The translations under genes were made by a program, and so were the position numbers. Below, one piece after another: positions 1 to 7,488 of a stretch of 64,000 nucleotides of DNA (positions within the stretch are counted from its first letter, which is position 1; each line of letters starts with the position of its first letter). This DNA comes from Bacteroidales bacterium (GTDB lineage: Bacteria > Bacteroidota > Bacteroidia > Bacteroidales > Muribaculaceae), in contig JAAVFG010000044.1 of NCBI GenBank assembly GCA_014800895.1, positions 1 through 64,000 of the forward strand, given 5' to 3'. A model generated the notes under the pieces. That model was not told the DNA's origin. It worked only from the letters and a program-made list of their open reading frames with translations, and searched no databases.

Positions 1-911
1 GATGGTGTGGATTTGAAATCATTGATAGACCCAACACCTTTGGCATAAAGAAATGAAAACAAAGAACGCTCGTTCTGACCATATTTCTGAATAGCCAATG
101 TCAAGCAAACGGCTGATATGGTATCAAGCGGATATAACGATTCTGCGGTTTTGTAACCTAAATAATGGGATACAATCTTGCTACGAACTCCTAAATCATA
201 GAGCAGACTCAGAGACAGTTCTTCACCTTTTGATAATTGGCGTTGCGTATTTAGTCTTTTCGCTGTAAGCGATAGAAGTTGTTCAACTGGTTCTACAAAT
301 ACGATTTCCTGAAATCTTCCTTTTACTTTATGCCATTCATTTCGTTGGGTTTCAGTGAGTTTAGCGGCATAACTACCAAAATTCTGATGGAGTGTAGTCA
401 GCAGGATTATACTTCGGGATGGCACATTCACAAACTCTGATAGTTTCTGAAGGAAATATAGCTCCTTTTCTGGATTGTTGTTCGCAGCGTGCTCAAGAAT
501 TTTACCAAACTCGTCAACTACAATCACAAGGAATTTATTATGCTTGCGTACTGATTGATAGTATGTGTTGAGTGCGTTTATTGGATTCTCGTCTAAAGTT
601 CCTATTTTATGGGAGAGCAATCTTCCAAGTGGAGCATAATCACCTACAATATTCAAGAAATCAAAGCCTTTTACCGAGCCAAGCACTCCTTTCTTAACAA
701 GCTTATTATTGCCATTAGCAAGGTCATCTTCGAGTGCCAGAATAAAACTTGATTTGCCGGTACCATACGTTCCAATTATTGAAAAAGAATGATGTCCGGA
801 ATTAAAACTATTAACAATATTCCCGGCAACGAGCTTTGCATTTTCGGTTACGATGTACCGAAAATCGGAAGCTGTGTTCATTTCAATATTTACAGAAGGG
901 ATATAGCTCAT
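1..911 (-). CDS. P-loop ATPase, SspC-like, partial at left edge
   Basis: The frame stays open to the window edge, so only the first ~303 residues are visible. A Walker A motif (GTYGTGKSS, about residues 46-54) and a Walker B strand ending in DEFGK (VIVVDEFGK, about residue 115) mark it as an AAA-like P-loop ATPase. The ATG (909-911) overlaps the TGA of the upstream DUF4007 gene in an ATGA arrangement, implying translational coupling. DUF4007 proteins paired with an ATPase are known from Ssp-type DNA phosphorothioation clusters (SspB nickase, SspC ATPase, SspD sulfurtransferase). By position this would be SspC; the expected sspD/sspA genes would lie beyond the left edge and cannot be checked. 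The ATPase call is sure; the Ssp assignment is inference. Confidence 0.8.
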   Translation of the reverse strand, partial: MSYIPSVNIEMNTASDFRYIVTENAKLVAGNIVNSFNSGHHSFSIIGTYGTGKSSFILALEDDLANGNNKLVKKGVLGSVKGFDFLNIVGDYAPLGRLLSHKIGTLDENPINALNTYYQSVRKHNKFLVIVVDEFGKILEHAANNNPEKELYFLQKLSEFVNVPSRSIILLTTLHQNFGSYAAKLTETQRNEWHKVKGRFQEIVFVEPVEQLLSLTAKRLNTQRQLSKGEELSLSLLYDLGVRSKIVSHYLGYKTAESLYPLDTISAVCLTLAIQKYGQNERSLFSFLYAKGVGSINDFKSTP

Positions 912-1771
912 AGTTGGTCGTAATAATGATTGAGAGCCTCTTTTCCATCAATATCTCTCAAGAATTGAACATTCTTTATACCGCTGTTATCAGTAAACAC
1001 AAGTGTATTGGGGAATGAAAACTCCAATGATCGTATGATATCAATCAAAGTAGTCATAGGCATACCGAATATTAGTGATAATTGTTGAAGTACATCAAAT
1101 GATACAGTATGGTCAGTACCCTTCATTTGAATAAGTGCAAAGAGAATAATCTCGGATGCAATTTCTGAGGAATCACCAATCTTGAAAGTATATATCTGTT
1201 CCTTATCGGTTGATAGCTTACCTGTATCAATAATTAGACCCAAAACTATAAGGAGAGAAGAGAAATCCTCAATAGCTTTCAAATCTTTCGGGGCAACGTA
1301 ATTCTTCAGAAGAACCCCGATATCCTTCCGAACGGTATTCTCATTATATACATTCTTTTGCTCCGGAATGGAACACTTTCGTTTTATAAACGACTGAAGT
1401 TCCGACCTTGAAAACTCCTTCTTTTCACGTTGATATTCCACGAAGAGTAGTTTGTAGATACTTGCAACTTTCGATGAGACTATAAGGAAATGAAGAAGCC
1501 AAAGAGTATTAACATCTTCAGCAAATGGGTCGCGACCAGTTCCTGAATCAAAGATGTATTTTGCTTCTGGCTGAAGCTCATCTGCCTTTGTAAGACCAAA
1601 CGCGCGAAGCCAAAAACGGATTGCCGATACCATATTCTTGCCGACACCTAACTTCGCCACAGCATCGACATCTGTGAAGCTATTGCCGCCAATCAAATAG
1701 TCGTATCCCTTTTTCAGCCAAAGAGATTTGCATTGAAAGGACTCATGTCCTGAAAAACTATATCTGCTCAA
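908..1771 (-). CDS. DUF4007 family protein, SspB-like
   Basis: The 287-residue protein opens with SFSGHESFQCKSLWLKKG and continues with LGVGKNMVSAIRFW, the N-terminal signature of DUF4007. This family includes SspB, the DNA-nicking component of single-strand phosphorothioate modification. The start is TTG at 1771: an in-frame TAG lies just upstream and the next methionine is at residue 47, inside the conserved region. It overlaps the following ATPase by 4 nt (ATGA). Its 5' end is 27 nt from the left copy of an exact 17-bp inverted repeat that may bound an invertible promoter. In the orientation seen here I find no convincing promoter reading towards this gene, so it may be in the off state. 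Family recognition is strong; the biochemical role is inferred. Confidence 0.8.
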   Translation of the reverse strand: MSRYSFSGHESFQCKSLWLKKGYDYLIGGNSFTDVDAVAKLGVGKNMVSAIRFWLRAFGLTKADELQPEAKYIFDSGTGRDPFAEDVNTLWLLHFLIVSSKVASIYKLLFVEYQREKKEFSRSELQSFIKRKCSIPEQKNVYNENTVRKDIGVLLKNYVAPKDLKAIEDFSSLLIVLGLIIDTGKLSTDKEQIYTFKIGDSSEIASEIILFALIQMKGTDHTVSFDVLQQLSLIFGMPMTTLIDIIRSLEFSFPNTLVFTDNSGIKNVQFLRDIDGKEALNHYYDQL

Positions 1772-1798
1772 GATTGTATAGGTCTATGGTTACTGTTC

Positions 1799-1815
1799 CT
1801 CTCTACGCAAGAGAG
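1799..1815 (+). repeat. Left inverted repeat of putative invertible segment
   Basis: The sequence CTCTCTACGCAAGAGAG is the exact reverse complement of 1971-1987. Each copy is also a small hairpin (CTCTCT/AGAGAG around an asymmetric 5-nt centre), as expected of a recombinase core site with a directional spacer. It lies 27 nt upstream of the DUF4007 start. Confidence 0.85.
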
Positions 1816-1951
1816 TTCCATGAGCAGATATGATTTAATAACCAGCTATTTAAGAGCGAATAAAATTTAATTTGCTAAACATCAAAGCATTTTGCGAAAC
1901 AAAATTTGAAGAAATCCAACAGTTTATACCCTAAATCTCAGATATTTTCAC

Positions 1952-1959
1952 TAAATTTG
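1952..1959 (+). promoter_or_regulatory. -7 promoter element inside the inverted-repeat segment
   Basis: TAAATTTG matches the Bacteroidota -7 consensus TAnnTTTG. It points right, towards the gene at 2005, with transcription expected to start near 1966-1970 at the edge of the right repeat. A good TTTG at the usual ~20-bp spacing is not visible, so the -33 half is weak. If the segment 1799-1987 inverts, the same element would face the DUF4007-ATPase operon. Confidence 0.45.
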
Positions 1960-1970
1960 CACACCTTAGA

Positions 1971-1987
1971 CTCTCTTGCGTAGAGAG
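1971..1987 (-). repeat. Right inverted repeat of putative invertible segment
   Basis: CTCTCTTGCGTAGAGAG is the exact reverse complement of 1799-1815; 155 bp separate the two copies. It ends 17 nt before the ATG at 2005. With the left copy it encloses the whole AT-rich divergent promoter region between the DUF4007 gene and the sulfur-binding-domain gene. Confidence 0.85.
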
Positions 1988-2004
1988 CGTGATGATTGCT
2001 AAAC

Positions 2005-2508
2005 ATGACAACGCCTAATTATTATATAGATTTACTGTCTCATATGTCTGTTAATAAGAATAAAAGCAAGACTGCTCCACATAAGGCAGTCCTGCTCCTG
2101 ACAATTATTGACATGATAGAGGTCGAAGAAATCAGTTCTCCATTTATTCAAATCACAGACAGTCTCATCAAAAACTTCAGGCGAGTTTGGAATACCTATG
2201 TGCCAAGTCATTCTGGCTATGAACCAAGAATAGCATATCCATTCTTCCATCTATCATCTTCTCCATTTTGGGAACTTGTTAAAGCACCAACATATCAGGG
2301 TCAGACTGAATATTCTACCATAAAAGCCTTGAAAAGGGACTATTCCGGAGCTATTATTGATGTCGGATTTTTTCGAATAATAAAAGACCCTATTAGCCGT
2401 AAAGAGATCAAAACGCTGCTAAAATCTATATATTTAGACAAAACCGGTGGATCGTCAAGCCTGATTAGCATTACGACTATAATCGCTCTCATTTGCGCAG
2501 TAGCTTAG
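2005..2508 (+). CDS. SBD-like (phosphorothioate-binding) protein lacking HNH nuclease
   Basis: The 167-residue protein resembles the N-terminal domain of SBD-HNH restriction enzymes (ScoMcrA-type), which read phosphorothioated DNA. Diagnostic stretches are YIDLLSHMSV near the start, TAPHKAVLLLTIIDMIE (about residues 24-40), and YPFFHLSSSPFWELV (about residues 78-92). Such enzymes normally continue into an HNH nuclease. Here the domain ends near residue 148 and is followed by a short hydrophobic tail (ISITTIIALICAVA) and a stop. ATG 2005 is preferred over the in-frame TTG at 1996 because the family begins there; an out-of-frame ATG at 1992 opens a tiny ORF across this start. The gene may be a truncated remnant or a stand-alone sensor. 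It is divergent from the SspB-like gene and convergent with the recombinase. Confidence 0.65.
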   Translation: MTTPNYYIDLLSHMSVNKNKSKTAPHKAVLLLTIIDMIEVEEISSPFIQITDSLIKNFRRVWNTYVPSHSGYEPRIAYPFFHLSSSPFWELVKAPTYQGQTEYSTIKALKRDYSGAIIDVGFFRIIKDPISRKEIKTLLKSIYLDKTGGSSSLISITTIIALICAVA

Positions 2509-2526
2509 AAAGACCGCAAAACTTGC

Positions 2527-3738
2527 TCACTTAAATTGCAAGCATTTAAGAATTAGATTATTAGCTCTATCAATAACGGAGACATCAAGACTGGAAAGAT
2601 ATATTTGGGTAGTTGTCTCGGAATTGTGTCCCATTCCTTCGCTAATTACGCTGACGGGAATACCCTTAACTTTTGCAGCACTTGCCCAACTATGCCTTGC
2701 GACATATAGTGTGATGGGGACTTCAATTCCTATCATCTTGGATATCTTTTTGAGATTACGATTGATATTATAACACTTGTTGCGATAAGCCTTTCTTTCG
2801 TTTGTTACCGGATTTGTGATAATCGGCAGTAGATAATCTGTCTTGTTTTCGGGATATTTATCGAGTATCTTCTGCATTTCAGGCTCCCAACCTATTATAA
2901 GCTGCTGTCCCGTCTTCCTACGGCGATATGTAACGCTGCCATTTTGTAGATCTGACTTCTTCAAATAAGCCATATCAATGAAACTCATTCCACGAAGATA
3001 AAAGCTCATAAGGAACATATCGCGGGCAAAGTCTATAGCCGGGGTCATAGATAACTCCAGACCAATAATCGCTTTGATAACCGAAAGTGGGATTGCACGT
3101 TTAACAGTCTTGTCTACACCAGTGTAGACGTGGCGGAAAGGATTACGGTTGTCAATTATTTCCGCTTCCACCGCACGATTATATACTGCCCTAAGGATGC
3201 GCATATAAAATGATATGGTGTTGGGAGTCACCTTCCGCTTATGAAGCCAAGATTCATACGCTTCCATTATACCAGTAGTGATACAATCAAGCATGATGTC
3301 CTCATCACGACGGAAGTTCTTGAAACTTCTGAGCGCGGAGTTATAGGTTTCGGAAGTTCTATCCTTACCGTTCTGTTTTAACCTTGCAATGACACTCTCC
3401 ATAAAGTTGAACAGAGAGAATTCACGAGCATAGCGATGAAACTCATCTATAACATCATCTGCAGTGTAAGTCAACCCTCTGTTGTCAAGTTGACGAATAA
3501 TCTTGCCAAGACGTTCTACATCTCCACGTATTCGCTCCCTGAGAGCGAGGATAAATGTGTGGCGGTTGCTCTTTGCGACAGACACGACCATGCCGCGGTG
3601 ATTATCCCATTCCGAAGGAAACACCTTGTATTCAGTAAGAAGCTGCCGTGGTTTTCTATCGTGGATTATCTGATAGTAGATAGTGCCTTCGCGTTCGGTC
3701 ACAGTCGATGGGCGAAATTTTACTTTTATTGAAGCCAT
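2527..3738 (-). CDS. Tyrosine site-specific recombinase
   Basis: The 403-residue protein has the usual Bacteroidales architecture: an arm-type DNA-binding N-terminus (about 1-90), a SAM-like core-binding domain (about 105-200) and a catalytic domain. Catalytic signatures are the Arg in FYLRGMSFIDM, a Lys in YRRRKTGQ, the block LYVARHSWAS (the first His of the HxxR box replaced by Tyr, as in many Bacteroides relatives), EGMGHNSETTTQIYL with the second-box His, and the nucleophilic Tyr in QIYL. It could be the integrase of a decayed element, or an invertase acting on the inverted repeats at 1799 and 1971; proteins of this type do both. It ends 18 nt from the stop of the convergent SBD gene, so any element it belonged to would extend to the right into the scarred region. 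Confidence 0.9.
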   Translation of the reverse strand: MASIKVKFRPSTVTEREGTIYYQIIHDRKPRQLLTEYKVFPSEWDNHRGMVVSVAKSNRHTFILALRERIRGDVERLGKIIRQLDNRGLTYTADDVIDEFHRYAREFSLFNFMESVIARLKQNGKDRTSETYNSALRSFKNFRRDEDIMLDCITTGIMEAYESWLHKRKVTPNTISFYMRILRAVYNRAVEAEIIDNRNPFRHVYTGVDKTVKRAIPLSVIKAIIGLELSMTPAIDFARDMFLMSFYLRGMSFIDMAYLKKSDLQNGSVTYRRRKTGQQLIIGWEPEMQKILDKYPENKTDYLLPIITNPVTNERKAYRNKCYNINRNLKKISKMIGIEVPITLYVARHSWASAAKVKGIPVSVISEGMGHNSETTTQIYLSSLDVSVIDRANNLILKCLQFK

Positions 3739-3821
3739 AGTTGATATTTAGGATTTAGGTTATCTGAATTATACCCCTCCTTTCAACGCTTTTCTGATAA
3801 CCTACAATGTGACTTTCTTAA

Positions 3822-3938
3822 GGTGTTATTACAGTCCATCCGATGAATTCCGGGTACTGTCGATGGATGGTATCAGGATTTGAAGAGGCTGACAAATTCA
3901 TAGAGGCTCTTAAAAGGGTAATCTCTATGGTGATGTAA
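3822..3938 (+). pseudogene. C-terminal gene remnant
   Basis: After an in-frame stop, 38 codons run to TAA at 3936-3938. The translation includes MNSGYCRWMVSGFEEADKF and ends IEALKRVISMVM. Its amphipathic, Glu/Lys-rich look resembles the end of a real protein more than random frame, but I cannot name the family. It stops 9 nt before the palindrome at 3947 and may be all that survives of a gene lost when the island changed. Confidence 0.25.
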
Positions 3939-3946
3939 GAAAAATA

Positions 3947-4034
3947 GAGGCTGTGTCGTAATTAAGGTTTATGAACTGCAGCCCAAAAGTTAGACAAAAA
4001 ACTTTTGGGGTGCAGTTCATTTTGACACAGCCTC
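3947..4034. repeat. Long palindrome resembling fused IS3-type ends, copy 1
   Basis: The 88-bp unit begins GAGGCTGTGTCG and ends with its near reverse complement. The centre pairs GCCCAAAAGTT with AACTTTTGGGG. The inner segment, ATGAACTGCAGCCCAAAAG and its complement, resembles terminal inverted repeats of IS150-group (IS3 family) elements placed back to back without a transposase. A cleaner copy is at 26651-26730; this copy has diverged in its left arm (TAATTAAGGTT insertion). It could behave as a MITE or as a strong bidirectional terminator. Confidence 0.75.
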
Positions 4035-4070
4035 ATTTTCATCTTTCTCTTCTATTTCCTGACTTCATCA

Positions 4071-4289
4071 TTGCGTCACCCTAAATCACCCTTTAATTAT
4101 TGTATCTTGTTTAAAATCCAGCATAGTTATTTTGAGGCTCATAAAAGTGACGAAGTAAGGAGTGATGAGGAGTATTCCGAACTCAACGCAGATACCCTCG
4201 GAAAACTGAAACATGACGTAGCCCGTCAGGTGGAGGTGAAGATGGAAAATATGGAACTTGATTCCGATGCTCCTTATTCCAACATATGA
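4071..4289 (+). CDS. Small hypothetical protein or remnant (72 aa)
   Basis: An open frame of 72 codons follows the palindrome. The second half is strongly acidic (SDEEYSELNADTLGKLKHD, then ELDSDAPYSNI) and looks protein-like. The first half crosses a 27-bp repeat shared with 7393-7419, where the same residues HKSDEV are read. I recognise no family and see no promoter. It may be the tail of a lost gene fused to repeat sequence. Confidence 0.2.
   Translation: MRHPKSPFNYCILFKIQHSYFEAHKSDEVRSDEEYSELNADTLGKLKHDVARQVEVKMENMELDSDAPYSNI
4130..4156 (+). repeat. 27-bp dispersed repeat, copy 1
   Basis: The 19-mer CTCATAAAAGTGACGAAGT at 4138-4156 recurs exactly at 7401-7419. Extending left over 27 bp adds only a few mismatches (TTTTGAGG here, TTTTAAGA there). 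Both copies are in the same orientation in non-coding DNA flanking the BspA-like gene. Confidence 0.7.
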
Positions 4290-4323
4290 TTGTGAATAAG
4301 GTCCAATCTCCCACGAAACAAAT

Positions 4324-4352
4324 AAAGCCATTGCAGCAGCTGCAATGGCTTT
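4324..4352 (-). terminator. Intrinsic terminator of the BspA-like gene
   Basis: A perfect 13-bp stem (AAAGCCATTGCAG with CTGCAATGGCTTT) closes a 3-nt loop. On the minus strand it is followed by a T-rich run (TTATTTGTTT). It lies 55 nt beyond the stop of the gene ending at 4407. Confidence 0.75.
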
Positions 4353-4406
4353 ATCTGTTTCTTATGACAAGGTGTCCGTGAGATTCCGGACATCTGCCTC
4401 ATATGT

Positions 4407-7046
4407 TTATTTCACGACTTTCCGGGTCTTGCCGTTAACCACTCGGATGAATATTCCCTTGTCGGGGTTATCTATGCGCTGACCCTGAAGATTGAAATAG
4501 ATAGCCTCTCCCTCCTCAGCTTCAATAGCTGAGATGCCGGATGTGCCGTCGATGGTGAGATTTGAACTATCGGGATTGAAGGTGTAGATACATTTCCCGG
4601 TAAGCTCGGAAGTCCAGTCTACCCCGTCTTTCGCAGTTGCGGCGTAGGTGCCGTTCTTATCTACGATTCCATCTGTGGCAGACTTGATGTAGCGATTCAC
4701 CTTCTCGGCATCCACGCCTTTATCATATTCCCTTATCTGGAAAACAACGAACCCTTCATCAAGAGTGAGTGTCCATCTGTCGGTGTCTGAAAGGGTCATA
4801 GGATATTCCTTCCAGTCACCGTCTTTAGTAAAGGCTCCGCACATAGTGTAGAAATAATCATGTTCCACTTCTTGCAGAGTGCCGGTGATGGTGAGAGTGT
4901 TGGTCTCAGGGACAAATGTGAATTTAGCATTCAGCACAGGCTCAGAGAAAGAGAGATTTCCGGCATCAGCCGCTGTGCTGCATACATAAGGTTTATCCAG
5001 CTCAATCGCCATCTCTTTGTCGGCGCCATACCAGATTTCCTTATCCCCGTCAGTAATCTTGAACTCTCCGGTCAGTTTTTCGAGTTCAAAGGTATATTCC
5101 CCGTTCTCGCCTTTAGTAAACTTATAATCCTCGGTCGGTGCCCATCCGGGGAGCGCCCCGACAAGGTAATAGTCTGACTCGGGAGCCGGCTCCGGATTCT
5201 CTTCACCAACCTTTGTCACATTCAGGGTCATATCTGAAGGATCGAAATTAAAGGTATATGAACCTGCGTCAATTTTCCACTGACCCCCATTCGCAGTGAC
5301 AGCCTTCATATCGGACTTGAACACGACCGGCACCACATTGCCGTTCTCACTTTCACCCTTTATTATGACTCCCATTTTCTCATTGGCGGTGTCGAATTGA
5401 TGAATGAAGAATAGTCCACCCTTAATATCTTCAAGGGTGACAGACCAAATTCCATCTGTCTCAGTCAAATCAGTGTCTTTCCAATCTCCTCCGAGAATAT
5501 TTCCATAGAGAGTATATTCCCATTTTGGAGCAGGATCCTCGGTGGTATCAGGAGTGCCTGTGACGGTCAGTTCATACATTCCAGGATTAAAGGTGAAAGT
5601 ATATGTCCCTTTGGAGATATACCAATTCTTGCCTTCCTTCATACCTTCGTTTACAGCATCAAGCACCACAGTTGAGTCTTCAGCAGCCGAACTGACCCAA
5701 GTCCAGTCAGTGGCTTCTGCATTCTCCATCACTCGGAAGCCGAAATTTCCGCTCTTCACTTTTACATCCTTCAATACCCAGAGGCCATTCTCCTTGGTCA
5801 TATCTTTTACAGTCCAATCATAAGAACCCGGGAAAATATCACCATACATCTTCACTACCTGATCGTCAGTCACCGGATATTTATTTGGCTCTGCTATCTC
5901 AACCACATAGCGGAGTTCGTTGATTTTATCAACGGTGTATATGATTTGAGCCTTCCCATCCTCCGTTGAGTAGACACCATCCTTGTCGGGAAATATGCGC
6001 TGGAAGCTCTGAGCATCCTCGAGCTTACCGTTGTAAGAGGATATGCAGACTTCTACAAAGGGGATATCCCCGTTATGCTTTACGATTTTGAATTTACCAT
6101 TCCCGACAGGGATAACCTCAACTAATTCACTCACGGATTTTGCTTTTTCCAAAGTGGTGAAATTAGCGCTCCCCTTATACTGAGAGAGAAGATTGTTTAC
6201 ATCCTCCACCAATTCGTCAATACAGTATATTTCTTGCAGACCGGAATGCTTTAAAAGAGAATATCCAAGGGGAAGACCGTTCTGATCAGATGTTTTTATC
6301 CACTCCTTGAAGGAGGGAGAGAGAAGGAAAAGGCGGCTTAGAGTGCTGGTAGACGTCAGATCCTTGTTAATATTTGTAACAGTGTAAGGGAGAACGAAAT
6401 CAGCAAGAGCGAGACTGCCGGTAAAATTATTCACCCCTATTTCAGTCAGACCGTAATGTAGCTTGGCTTCTTTCAGATCCTTACACAATCCAAAAGCCAT
6501 TCCTCCAATGATGCGACATTCCGGACTCACCTCCACAGTTGTAAGAGAATTACAATAAGCGAAAGCCTGATTGCCGATATTCCATACTTCAGGCATAATC
6601 GCCTCTTTAAGCGCGGTAGCGTCCATGAAGGCCTGGTCGTTCACATATCGGATGTTTGACAGATCACACTTCGTGAGTTTAGTACACTTTCCGAAAGCAT
6701 TGTTGGGGATGGTGGTCAAGCTGGCATTGTTGATAGTCACAGAGGTGATTTCCTTATTGTTGTAGAAAGCACTATTAGCCATAGACTCAACGGCGAAAGT
6801 CTGAGAATTGACAGTGTAAAGATATTTTATCTCTACGGCACCCGAAGGTTTGTTGTCAGGATTCTGTCTGATTTCCACAGAAACGGAGGAGGTGTTCTCC
6901 TGCTGGTCTTTCAGCACCGTGCCCTGCAGGGTTGGAGTCAGATCTACGATATCCCCTTTCTTGTAGTCGGCAAAGGCATTAACCGAAGAGAAGAGCAAAG
7001 CTCCGCCTGCAAGCCATTTTGCCATGATGATGGTAGTCCTGTTCAT
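4407..7046 (-). CDS. Secreted BspA-type leucine-rich repeat protein with four beta-modules
   Basis: The 879-residue protein starts with a signal peptide (cleavage expected after VNAFA, about residue 27). Residues about 75-290 are BspA/LRR_5 repeats (patterns such as ITSVTINNASLTTIPNNAFGKC). Four related modules of about 100 residues follow, roughly 395-495, 505-620, 625-725 and 728-830. Each opens with an aromatic strand (YTLYGNILGGDW, YYLVGALPGWAP, YFYTMCGAFTKDGDW) and closes with a YTFNF/YTFNP strand, reminiscent of SusE/SusF-like carbohydrate-binding modules. The C-terminus (AIYFNLQGQRI ... KGIFIRVVNGKTRKVV) is a common Bacteroidales tail that probably directs export or surface anchoring. 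It stands alone between a promoter near 7205 and a terminator at 4324-4352. Adhesion or glycan binding at the surface is likely; the ligand is unknown. Confidence 0.8.
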   Translation of the reverse strand: MNRTTIIMAKWLAGGALLFSSVNAFADYKKGDIVDLTPTLQGTVLKDQQENTSSVSVEIRQNPDNKPSGAVEIKYLYTVNSQTFAVESMANSAFYNNKEITSVTINNASLTTIPNNAFGKCTKLTKCDLSNIRYVNDQAFMDATALKEAIMPEVWNIGNQAFAYCNSLTTVEVSPECRIIGGMAFGLCKDLKEAKLHYGLTEIGVNNFTGSLALADFVLPYTVTNINKDLTSTSTLSRLFLLSPSFKEWIKTSDQNGLPLGYSLLKHSGLQEIYCIDELVEDVNNLLSQYKGSANFTTLEKAKSVSELVEVIPVGNGKFKIVKHNGDIPFVEVCISSYNGKLEDAQSFQRIFPDKDGVYSTEDGKAQIIYTVDKINELRYVVEIAEPNKYPVTDDQVVKMYGDIFPGSYDWTVKDMTKENGLWVLKDVKVKSGNFGFRVMENAEATDWTWVSSAAEDSTVVLDAVNEGMKEGKNWYISKGTYTFTFNPGMYELTVTGTPDTTEDPAPKWEYTLYGNILGGDWKDTDLTETDGIWSVTLEDIKGGLFFIHQFDTANEKMGVIIKGESENGNVVPVVFKSDMKAVTANGGQWKIDAGSYTFNFDPSDMTLNVTKVGEENPEPAPESDYYLVGALPGWAPTEDYKFTKGENGEYTFELEKLTGEFKITDGDKEIWYGADKEMAIELDKPYVCSTAADAGNLSFSEPVLNAKFTFVPETNTLTITGTLQEVEHDYFYTMCGAFTKDGDWKEYPMTLSDTDRWTLTLDEGFVVFQIREYDKGVDAEKVNRYIKSATDGIVDKNGTYAATAKDGVDWTSELTGKCIYTFNPDSSNLTIDGTSGISAIEAEEGEAIYFNLQGQRIDNPDKGIFIRVVNGKTRKVVK

Positions 7047-7204
7047 TCAAATTATATTTTAGTTAAAATTAGAAAATATCATTAGGGTTCCGATGGATCT
7101 CCCTCTTCCTCCATGTCGTGAGTCCGTTACGGGGGGAGTGGAGAAACCTTCGCTTTGTCAAGAAAGCTTATCGAAACATGTAAGAATTTTGAATTTGACA
7201 GGTG

Positions 7205-7212
7205 CAAAGTTA
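7205..7212 (-). promoter_or_regulatory. -7 element for the BspA-like gene
   Basis: On the minus strand the sequence reads TAACTTTG, a full match to TAnnTTTG. The -33 region about 20 bp upstream is only TTTC-like. Transcription would start near 7198, about 150 nt before the ATG at 7046. Confidence 0.5.
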
Positions 7213-7392
7213 TATATAAATCGAATCCTCGGAAATAGGGTGGATAACATAGAGGGCGATTGCAGGAAGAAATAGACTTTTAATAGACCGACTACATTAG
7301 TCTATGACTGTTTAAGCCCTGTAGACCACGGTCTTTTAGAGTCTATTTGTGTTGAAAACCATAAAACAGCGTGGTTGATAAGTGCGATTGAG

Positions 7393-7419
7393 TTTTAAGA
7401 CTCATAAAAGTGACGAAGT
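7393..7419 (+). repeat. 27-bp dispersed repeat, copy 2
   Basis: This is the second copy of the repeat at 4130-4156, with an exact shared 19-mer at 7401-7419. It lies just beyond the 3' end of the TRIC gene on the opposite strand. Confidence 0.7.
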
Positions 7420-7488
7420 CAAAAAATATGGCGGACATACCGTGAGGTGCGTCCGCCAATTTGCATTTTTCTCTCCTATCTCTTCTCT

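Larger units (their letters stand above)
3739..4070. other. Non-coding scar downstream of the recombinase
   Basis: The stretch between the recombinase start and the small open frame at 4071 holds a short coding remnant (3822-3938) and the long palindrome at 3947-4034. No intact gene, tRNA or clear promoter is visible. The mixture of remnant and repeat fits an old integration or deletion boundary. Confidence 0.5.
7047..7488. other. Intergenic region between BspA-like and TRIC genes
   Basis: This stretch carries the probable promoter of the BspA-like gene (7205-7212), giving a leader of about 150 nt, and the second copy of the 27-bp repeat (7393-7419). A 60-codon frame from 7093 has no protein-like features. 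No other gene or RNA structure was identified. Confidence 0.5.

Noticed and set aside
7093-7275. 60-codon frame upstream of the BspA-like gene
   Set aside because: Composition is random-looking, it overlaps the probable promoter of the opposite gene, and no start signal is visible.
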